Source: Candidatus Zhuqueibacterota bacterium
GTDB taxonomy: Bacteria > Zhuqueibacterota > Zhuqueibacteria > Residuimicrobiales > Krinioviventaceae
DNA: 5,644 nt
Assembly (NCBI GenBank): GCA_003854995.1
Contig: RQOI01000345.1
Location: 1-5,644, forward strand
Direction: 5' to 3'
In this document: positions 1 to 5,500 of the stretch, one piece after another
How the letters are laid out: each line of letters begins with the position of its first letter
Numbering within the stretch: position 1 is the first letter of the stretch
Position numbers and translations under genes: made by a program
The notes under the pieces: generated by a model
Databases searched by the model: none
What the model was told of the DNA's origin: nothing
The model's input: only the letters and a program-made list of their open reading frames with translations

Positions 1-164
1 AGCGTGTGCGTCTCCGCATAGATCTTTTCATCTTGCACCTGCAAAGATGCATATTTTTCCTCGGCTGCTTTTGCGGGCGCTGCTTTGATGGCGGAATTCG
101 CATGCAGCAAAACATCGGCAACCGCGACTGTGCCGGCGGTCTTGAAAAAATCACGTCGCTTCAT
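1..164 (-). CDS. Tat-exported protein of unknown function, N-terminal part (cut by left edge)
   Basis: Partial gene reading leftwards; 54 codons are visible and the frame is still open at position 1. The protein begins MKRRDFFKTAG, a clear twin-arginine motif (Arg3-Arg4 followed by Asp-Phe-Phe-Lys). A short weakly hydrophobic stretch follows (about residues 9-24, with an Asp in it) and then Ala-Asn-Ser-Ala, a possible cleavage region. From about residue 27 the chain is rich in Ala, Lys and Glu. Tat signals export folded, often cofactor-containing proteins such as molybdopterin, FeS or Gfo/Idh/MocA-type oxidoreductases, but nothing visible identifies the mature enzyme. The start is supported by GAGGAG at 170-175, five bases before the ATG. 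The preceding gene on the same strand ends 299 bp upstream, across a region of strong hairpins, so this gene is probably transcribed separately. Export is fairly sure; function is unknown. Confidence 0.85.
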   Translation of the reverse strand, partial: MKRRDFFKTAGTVAVADVLLHANSAIKAAPAKAAEEKYASLQVQDEKIYAETHT

Positions 165-169
165 GATGG

Positions 170-175
170 CTCCTC
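170..175 (-). promoter_or_regulatory. Ribosome binding site of the Tat-signal gene
   Basis: GAGGAG on the minus strand lies five bases before the ATG at 164-162. This is a strong Shine-Dalgarno match at normal spacing. It fixes the start so that the twin-arginine pair falls at residues 3-4, as expected of a Tat signal. Confidence 0.75.
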
Positions 176-274
176 AATGAGTTGCTCCGCTTTACAAGGC
201 GGTCGCAAAAAGTTCGACGCGCCAGTCCTTTTTGTCGATGCTATGCTATTTTCGCGTCCGGGCGCCTAATTATG

Positions 275-409
275 CTACGATCGCTCTAGATGTTCATCGC
301 GGGCGGGATGAGGACGGATGTCCTCATCGATTGCCCGTCCGGCACGAATGTGCCGAACGATCAGTGGGGCACGAATGTGCCGAATAATCAGCACTGTCCG
401 CTGCAGCAT
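275..409 (-). CDS. Possible 44-codon small ORF across the hairpin repeats (doubtful)
   Basis: An ATG at 409-407 opens 44 codons ending in TAG at 277-275. An AGAGGA-type ribosome binding site sits about five bases upstream, 55 bp after the stop of the membrane kinase gene. The product would be very rich in Arg, His and Ile. Because the underlying DNA repeat has a 27-bp period (nine codons), the peptide contains two copies of a nine-residue unit, LIIRHIRAP then LIVRHIRAG. Two of the differences between copies fall in adjacent codons: one is silent (ATT/ATC) and one is conservative (ATT/GTT). Against a real gene: the DNA is constrained by palindromes, the other strand is also open through here, and no family is recognised. 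It could be a small peptide gene, a leader, or chance coding in a repeat. I favour chance. Confidence 0.15.
   Translation of the reverse strand: MLQRTVLIIRHIRAPLIVRHIRAGRAIDEDIRPHPARDEHLERS
300..337 (-). terminator. Long stem-loop downstream of the membrane kinase gene, possible terminator
   Basis: A perfect 9-bp inverted repeat, GATGAGGAC at 307-315 and GTCCTCATC at 320-328, encloses a four-base loop. It is flanked by an outer 5-bp stem, CGGGC at 300-304 with GCCCG at 333-337, separated by a small internal loop. As RNA this would be one stable hairpin on either strand. It lies between the stop of the kinase gene (464) and the start of the Tat gene (164), a fitting place for transcription termination or mRNA 3'-end protection. 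No run of U follows on either strand, so it is not a classic intrinsic terminator. The structure is seen directly; the role is inferred. Confidence 0.4.
341..391. repeat. Tandem pair of 24-bp hairpin repeats
   Basis: Two copies of a 24-bp unit lie at 341-364 and 368-391, identical at 22 of 24 positions and separated by three bases (27-bp period). Each begins with the inverted repeat GGCAC-GAAT-GTGCC and ends with ATCAG. In the first copy the stem extends to six base pairs (340-355). The paired differences leave both stems and loops intact, so the hairpin is the conserved part. The array sits in the 3' region of the membrane kinase gene, just before the larger hairpin at 300-337 in the direction of transcription. 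It resembles a short REP-like or dispersed intergenic palindrome family, but no further copy is visible in this window, so dispersal is untested. Confidence 0.8.
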
Positions 410-463
410 GTCATTCCTCTTTCCGCGTACCGCGCTGCTTTCGCGTCCCGGCACCCGGCGAAC

Positions 464-1969
464 TCATCTGATCAGCAGATCAGCGATCCAGACAATGAGC
501 ACGGCGCTCGCCGCGCACAGCCCGTTGACCACATCGTTGTTGATCCAGAGATAGCCCCTGATGAATGTGGTCTGGCGGCCATCGCAGTGGTGTCTTTTCT
601 CCGTCATTTTGCCGCAGAGCGGACACTGGAACTGCGCCTGAACAGTGGCGCCGAGATAGCTGTCCACCAGTCCGGCCAAGACGCCGGCCAACAGCACCAG
701 GCCAGCCTCCCGATAGCCAAAGAGCCGCGGTGATGTATGCGGGCTGAATATAAATCCAAACAGGACGATGATAGAGGCGCCCAGGGCGGAGCCAACCATC
801 CCCAGCAGAGAAATGCCGCCGGACGTCCCCATGGGAACCGGCTTGAAGGTGAGCACAGATCTCGGCTGTCGCCTGGCCATGACGCCGATCTCCGTCGCCC
901 AGGTGTCAGCAGTGACAGCAGCGAGCGACGCGACATAGAGGACATAAAAATAATCACGCTGCAGAAAATACCATAAAATCAGCAAAAGCCCGGCCACACC
1001 GCCGTTCGCCAGCACCTGCGCGGCGTCGCGGCGACCGCTCTTTTCAAAGACGCTCTGCAATTTGGTCTTGCGTCGCTTTCCCATCTTGGACAGCAGACTG
1101 GAGAGGATGAAAAACGCCAGAATCGGGACCGAGAAGGTCCAGCGCCCGACGCCAAAGACGAGCGTGCCGAGCAGTAAAAGCGCGACCGCACCGCCGCCAT
1201 CCAAAAAATGCAGTCGATAGGAGACGAGGGCGATGACCAGCGCCAGACACATGCCGAGGGTGAAGATCAGGCCATCGTGCGGCGATTCGGTGAGCAGATA
1301 AAACATGGCAAACGCAGAAGCCAGCGGCACTGTGAGATTGTCCGAGCCCTGCATGGAGATCACCTCAGAGGCCATGGCCATGATGCCGACGATCGCCGCG
1401 ATCCAGACGATGCGGGCCAGCGATAAATCATAATAGCCCAGCGACACCGCTGCCTGGCAGGAGATGATCACCAGCAAAAACGTCGTCAGCAGCATGGCGG
1501 CTGATCCCTGCACCGATTTTGTCTCCGGACCGAGTTGCAGCACGATCGGCTTTTTCGCCCGCTCGCCGACGATCGCCGCCACGGCGTCTGATATCGCCAT
1601 GATGAGCATGGCGGTGACGAGGATGAGCTTGTGATTGTCCCACAGCGTCACGGTGAGAATGACAAAAGAGATGGGGTAAAAGACAGTGCCGTAGGTATGA
1701 CGACGAGTGCCATGCATGCCGTTCAGGATGCCGCGCCGCACGGCGAAAAAATCAATGACGGCAAAGAGCACGCCGAGAATGACCATTGGCCACATGGAGT
1801 GCAGGACAAAAGGGGTGGTCGCCACCATGACGCCAACCACCACATGCACGATTTTGCGCGTCGTCTCCGGCGGCCAGCCCCTGGTGCGACGCAGTAACTC
1901 GGCGATCAAAACGATGAGAAAGAGCAAGACCGTGAACAGTACCAGAAAAAACCAGTCAGAGCGTGCCAT
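464..1969 (-). CDS. Fused dolichol/phytol-kinase-like and DUF92 (VTE6-like) membrane protein
   Basis: Complete 501-residue, very hydrophobic polytopic membrane protein made of two domains that usually occur as separate proteins. Residues about 1-250 resemble the SEC59/VTE5 family of CTP-dependent polyprenol kinases: RKIVHVVVG at 38-46, SDAVAAIVGER at 127-137, ETKSVQGSAAM at 149-159, and SEVISMQGSDNLTVP at 201-215. Residues about 251-501 are a DUF92 (TMEM19) domain: LDGGG at 256-260, QVLANGGV at 318-325, the hallmark ADTWATEIG at 354-362, GTSGGISLLG at 381-390, and INNDVVN at 476-482 near the end. A loop at 449-462 has Cys449, Cys452, His460/His461 and Cys462, a possible metal knuckle. In plants VTE5 makes phytyl phosphate and VTE6, a DUF92 protein, makes phytyl diphosphate; I infer the same two steps here on some isoprenoid alcohol for lipid salvage. 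The substrate is unknown. An in-frame TGA 18 bp upstream leaves ATG 1969 as the only good start. Confidence 0.9.
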   Translation of the reverse strand: MARSDWFFLVLFTVLLFLIVLIAELLRRTRGWPPETTRKIVHVVVGVMVATTPFVLHSMWPMVILGVLFAVIDFFAVRRGILNGMHGTRRHTYGTVFYPISFVILTVTLWDNHKLILVTAMLIMAISDAVAAIVGERAKKPIVLQLGPETKSVQGSAAMLLTTFLLVIISCQAAVSLGYYDLSLARIVWIAAIVGIMAMASEVISMQGSDNLTVPLASAFAMFYLLTESPHDGLIFTLGMCLALVIALVSYRLHFLDGGGAVALLLLGTLVFGVGRWTFSVPILAFFILSSLLSKMGKRRKTKLQSVFEKSGRRDAAQVLANGGVAGLLLILWYFLQRDYFYVLYVASLAAVTADTWATEIGVMARRQPRSVLTFKPVPMGTSGGISLLGMVGSALGASIIVLFGFIFSPHTSPRLFGYREAGLVLLAGVLAGLVDSYLGATVQAQFQCPLCGKMTEKRHHCDGRQTTFIRGYLWINNDVVNGLCAASAVLIVWIADLLIR

Positions 1970-1980
1970 AAATCGCGCGA

Positions 1981-1986
1981 TTCCTC
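1981..1986 (-). promoter_or_regulatory. Probable ribosome binding site of the fused kinase gene
   Basis: GAGGAA on the minus strand lies 11 bases before ATG 1969, a little further than the usual spacing. It overlaps an in-frame TGA at 1987-1985, so translation cannot begin upstream of it in this frame. No other purine-rich site lies closer. Confidence 0.45.
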
Positions 1987-2016
1987 ACTCAGTTCCTTGA
2001 CTCCGCCTGATGCGAC

Positions 2017-2057
2017 AGGCAATCTTTGCTAAAATAGGCAATTTTTTGGCAAAAAAT
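2017..2057. repeat. Imperfect tandem repeat of about 20 bp upstream of the kinase gene
   Basis: Two head-to-tail copies, 2017-2035 and 2036-2057, both start AGGCAAT, continue through a T-rich then GC-type core, and end in an A-run plus T. They start 19 bp apart, about two helical turns, and differ by a few substitutions and small insertions. The second copy contains the perfect palindrome at 2041-2057. Repeated sites on one face of the helix before a gene often bind a regulator; this is inference. Confidence 0.5.
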
Positions 2058-2060
2058 CAA
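2031..2060 (-). promoter_or_regulatory. Possible promoter of the fused kinase gene
   Basis: On the minus strand TTGATT (2060-2055) and TATTTT (2036-2031) are separated by 18 bases, resembling sigma-70 -35 and -10 hexamers. The -10 element reads TATTTTAG, also close to the Bacteroidota form TAnnTTTG. It lies 62 bases before the start codon. An 8-1-8 palindrome fills most of the spacer and overlaps the -35, where a repressor could act. The region is AT-rich, so a chance match is quite possible. Confidence 0.3.
2041..2057. promoter_or_regulatory. Perfect 8-1-8 palindrome, candidate operator
   Basis: ATTTTTTG at 2041-2048 and CAAAAAAT at 2050-2057 form a perfect dyad around a single central G. 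With no GC pairs beyond one per arm it is more likely a protein-binding DNA dyad than a terminator hairpin. It lies about 70-90 bp before the kinase start and overlaps the possible promoter spacer. Confidence 0.35.
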
Positions 2061-2135
2061 CGCATTAATAAAATAACGCCATTGCGTCGATTCTTGCACC
2101 CCGGACAACATGTGGGCGCTCCGCGTGCCGCCATT

Positions 2136-2155
2136 CTATATATAGCTGTTAACAG
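2136..2155. repeat. Two adjacent 10-bp perfect palindromes
   Basis: CTATATATAG (2136-2145) is followed directly by CTGTTAACAG (2146-2155). Each is a perfect self-complementary 10-mer, and they abut with no gap. TA-step-rich DNA of this kind melts or bends easily. Role unknown. Confidence 0.45.
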
Positions 2156-2163
2156 GCTTCATA

Positions 2164-2176
2164 AATCAATCCTTTG
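2164..2176 (+). promoter_or_regulatory. IHF-type consensus site
   Basis: The bases match WATCAANNNNTTR at every defined position (AATCAA, four bases, TTG). It lies 12 bp from a DnaA box. IHF-like bending sites occur in origins and promoters; the host's IHF or HU specificity is unknown, so this is only a sequence match. Confidence 0.25.
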
Positions 2177-2188
2177 AATATCCCCAAG

Positions 2189-2197
2189 TTATTCACA
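2189..2197 (+). promoter_or_regulatory. DnaA box TTATTCACA
   Basis: Full match to the bacterial DnaA-box consensus TTATNCACA. With the box at 2472-2480 it shares the longer context CAAGTTATYCACA (13 bases, one difference) in the same orientation, 283 bp apart. On random sequence about 0.017 such matches would be expected in this 550-bp region on both strands, so two are notable. Confidence 0.5.
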
Positions 2198-2233
2198 TTT
2201 CCGTCAGACATGTCATTCTGCATATAAAGTCAA

Positions 2234-2252
2234 GTAAAATTTATAATTTTAC
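2234..2252. promoter_or_regulatory. Perfect 8-3-8 AT-rich palindrome
   Basis: GTAAAATT (2234-2241) and AATTTTAC (2245-2252) form a perfect inverted repeat around TAT. The size and spacing suit a dimeric helix-turn-helix regulator. It also lies in a 78% AT segment between the two DnaA boxes and could be part of an unwinding region. The symmetry is seen; both roles are inferred. Confidence 0.4.
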
Positions 2253-2460
2253 AATCGCTCTATGAAAAACACGGACTTGCGATTTGCAGTCTTGAGGCGC
2301 GCGCAACTCTTGATTTGCATATTTCATATTCATTGTTTTTTAATGATTTACGCTTATTTAAAAACCTGTCCATTGCCCCTTGCTGAGGCGGATGTGTGCG
2401 GATTCTATGCGAACTACATGTGGCAAGGATGAAGGAAAGCGGAAAACCGACATGCGCAGG

Positions 2461-2480
2461 TTCTGCACAAGTTATCCACA
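2461..2480 (+). promoter_or_regulatory. DnaA box TTATCCACA with an adjacent near-match box
   Basis: TTATCCACA at 2472-2480 is the strongest (R1-type) DnaA-box sequence of Escherichia coli. A near match, TTCTGCACA at 2461-2469 with one deviation, lies 11 bp away start to start in the same orientation, one helical turn, so both would face the same side of the DNA. An 80% AT segment (2311-2360) lies about 100 bp to the left, where an unwinding element could be. Confidence 0.5.
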
Positions 2481-2517
2481 CTGGCTCAATCGGTTCTTGG
2501 GGTTCGTTGGTACACCT

Positions 2518-5500
2518 TTATCGCATGATGATCACTTTACTGCTCTCGATGACCGTCTCTCCCTCGCTTTCGGCGATGAGCTGATAGAGGTAGACGCCGT
2601 TGGCCGGCCGTTCGCCCTCCTGATCGCGGCCGTCCCAATAGATGCGGTTGAATCCGACGTCGAGGAGACCGGCTGCCATCGTGCGGATGAGTCGGCCGGC
2701 GACCGTGTAGATTCTGACCTGCACTACGGCCCGCCGGGTCAGGTGAAAAGTGAACTCGGTGTCGTCGTGCAAGGGATTCGGATAATTCAACACCTCCCGC
2801 AGCGCCAGATCGCTCTCCACGCTAAAGCTCACTCTTTTTTTGATCATGTTTTGGCTCATGTCGGTGAACTGTATCTCCAGAACGTGATCTCCGTCGCTCA
2901 GCAGCGGACGGATGGTGAGTTCCCCTTGCACGCCGGGTTCCTGCGAGGCCTGCAACGACATCAGATCCGCATCGTTGAGCGATAAGACGATGCCGTCAAG
3001 ATAGACCTTGATGCGCGTCGTGTCCAGGAGATCGGGATTGTTGTCCATGAGTGTGGCGACGATGATCGGCGCAGCGGCGACGAGATCGCCCTCAAAGATC
3101 TCGCGGTCATCGAAGGTGATGCGAATCTCCGGTTTGACCGTATCCGCGTGCACATAGACCGATGTGATGACCGAGTTGTTGGCCTCCGACAGCTCGGCGA
3201 GCGCGTTCTCCGGATCAGCGATGATCGATATCTGCTTTTCCCCGGGCAGACTCCCCGCCTGCCAGCGCCATTCGATTGGCGCATAGCGATCGACAGGGAT
3301 CGAATCGATCACCATGTCGCTGAAACGCACGATGCCGGATGGATTCATCTGCTCGAACACGACCTGGACATTTTTTGCCATGTCAAGGCCGATATTATAG
3401 ACATCGAGATAAAAGGTGACGCTGCCGCCGACCAGCACGGTGTCAGCGCTCTGCGTGACCAGCTGCCGGCCAATGGTGATGTCCGGCGCCGGCGTGAACC
3501 GGGCGCGCCAGCTCTGCAAGAGGGGCGTTTGCGAAGCGCTGCGGGTCGACAGGCGCGCGTCGATGTGGATGAAAGGATAGTCAGCGGCGTTCAGAAATGA
3601 CAAATCGAGATCATTTCCCTTGACATTGGCCGAGAGGCGAACCGTGTCGCGCGACGATTTATGATAGCCGAGGATATTGAAGTAGAGATCGCACGAATCG
3701 CCGGTCGATACATCCCAGCTCAGCGATTTCCAGGCTGTAGCCGGGCCGATGCGTTCGGAGAGCAGGCGGCCATGACTGTAGCGCAGAGAGAGCGTGTCCT
3801 TCAACACGACGGCGCCGTTTGCTTGGGCCGACTCCCAGCCTTCCACGACACTGCCGCGCGGCGCGCCCTTTCGCCCGATGATCGCCCACATATCGCGATA
3901 GCCGAGGTTGCGAATTTTGGCGCTGCCGAGCGTCTCCAGCGCCTGAAAGGCCGCTTCCGTCAAATTCGAACGACCCTCGTCGCTCACCGCAGCGAGGACG
4001 TAGCGCCCATCCGGGATCGCCTCGACAAAGCGGACCAGTTCAGCCGAGGCGTTGACATCGGCATAGGTGTCAAAATGGCCCGACTTTTCGATGGCGCCAG
4101 TGTTTTGATGCAGGACGACCATGTTGAACCCTCGTCCCGTCGGCACGGCGGTCTGGTTGTCGATTTCGATGAGCGCATAGCCGACCGAGTTGGTCCAGGC
4201 GGATTGAATGAGGATGGCCATCTGTTTCATCGCCAGTTCGGCGCCCCTCGCGCCCCATTCTGTATTGACGCTCACATTATGGCTGGCGTCGCTGCTCCCG
4301 GCTTGCTGCCAGCCAAAGTGCGGTTCGCGACTGGCGTAGAAGGAGGCGAGAAAAGAATCATCCAATTCGCGATCCTGGCGCCGAGCGCGCCAGTAGTATT
4401 TCTGTTCTGCGAGCAGATCCTCGACGCGCCATTTGATCAACAGGGGATGCACCTGAATGGCCGGCGACACTCGCACGGCCGGACTGTTGAAGGCCGCGGT
4501 CGTATCGATCTCAAAGATGTATCGCGCCTCCTGTTCAAAATATTGTTGTGGTGTCTGGATCTTGAGCACCACGGCGTCGAGCGGAATTCTGGCGTTCGTG
4601 GGCGGCGCGACCTGCGCAAACGTGCTCGTCAGCACAGTGACCTGGATCGCCTGCGAATTATTTCCTTCGTCCGTCTCCTTGATCGCGTCGTCCGGATCAA
4701 GCACGACGCGGATCTCGACCGGGCCGGCCATATTTCTGAGCGTCCAGGTATATGACAGCGAGTCGACGACGTGCGGCGGCGGCGCTGTCAGCCGCGCCAC
4801 CAGCTTTTCTCTTGTCACGAGCTGTTCGATCTCGATAGAGAGGGCGATGCTGTCCCGCGTCGCCAGTCCCCAGTTCTGCAGGCGCAGTTTGATCACAGCC
4901 GTCGAGTCCGCTTCACTCGGAGATGGTGGATTAACCCTGACGTCCTGCGCTTCGAGGGCGAGATCCGGCTCGAGCGGCAATCCGAGCGCAAGAGCGGGAT
5001 CGCCCAGCAGGTTGTACTGCAGGATGAGGTTCTGAACATGGGCGCCGCTGCCATATCTCTGCCAGAGACTGAATTTCGTCAACGTGATGATGTCGCCCAG
5101 ACAGCGCAGCGAATCGGTCAGCACTTTCGGGTAGAGCTGGCGCAGATAGAGATAGTCTTCATACGAATAGCCCCAACCAGAGGTGCCGAGAAAGCCGATG
5201 GCGCCCTTTTGCGGCGCCAGCAGGAACGCTTCGCCAAAACTGTCCTGGTTTGGCTCGGCAAACCGACCGGTATGGCAGGTCATACTGGAGATGAAAGGAT
5301 AGCGGCCTTTGTTGGCGAGTTCCTCGATATCGGGATTGTTGAACATCAATTCCCATGTCCTGCTGGCCGCATGGCCGATGAAATTCGTCCACAGCGTGCC
5401 ACCATTGATGGTTTCGAGGATGCGCGACCGTTCATCTACGCCAGATTCATCTTCGTCTTTGGCGATGAAAACGACATCGCCAAAAGTCGGGTTTATCCTG

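Larger units (their letters stand above)
1970..2517. other. AT-rich non-coding region between the protease and kinase genes; origin-like or promoter region
   Basis: I see no credible gene in these 548 bases. Composition drops sharply from the GC-rich genes on both sides: 2221-2270 is 78% AT and 2311-2360 is 80% AT. The region holds two DnaA boxes and a near match, an IHF-type consensus, palindromes at 2041-2057, 2136-2145, 2146-2155 and 2234-2252, and a possible promoter for the kinase gene. An 8-base direct repeat, GATTTGCA, occurs at 2281-2288 and 2312-2319. Just after the protease stop there is only a weak stem-loop (2453-2469, one mismatch) and, further down on the minus strand, a four-base T run, so a terminator for that gene is not convincing. 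Together the elements fit either a chromosomal origin of replication or a complex upstream regulatory region. Confidence 0.6.

Noticed and set aside
181..290. CATAAT on the minus strand as a -10 box for the Tat gene
   Set aside because: The best -35 candidate matches only four of six positions at 16-bp spacing. Not distinguishable from chance.
250..456. Direct repeat TTTCGCGTCC near 250 and 440 flanking the hairpin cluster, as a possible insertion duplication
   Set aside because: Only about ten bases are identical, they do not abut the hairpins, and no transposase or terminal inverted repeats are present.
290..733. 147-codon plus-strand frame reading the hairpin repeats as GTNVPN units
   Set aside because: It overlaps the conserved C-terminal DUF92 coding region on the other strand, has no clear ribosome binding site, and its repeated peptide simply reflects the DNA palindromes.
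2260..2481. 73-codon minus-strand frame in the intergenic region
   Set aside because: It would start with GTG inside the DnaA box, lacks a credible ribosome binding site, and shows no membrane, motif or repeat pattern of a real protein.
2445..2495. Inverted repeat AACCGA/TCGGTT with an inner stem-loop, as a terminator for the protease gene
   Set aside because: The outer arms are only 6 bp with a 39-base loop, the inner stem has a mismatch, and only a four-base T run follows. Too weak to call.
2380..2985. 201-codon plus-strand frame crossing the DnaA-box region into the protease tail
   Set aside because: Most of it is antisense to the T9SS sorting domain, and the part in the intergenic region has no family likeness.
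3661..4755. 364-codon open frame on the plus strand
   Set aside because: It lies wholly antisense to the C25 protease gene, whose frame has recognisable domains throughout. The plus-strand product has no recognisable family and the skewed Arg/Asp/His composition typical of a GC-rich antisense frame.
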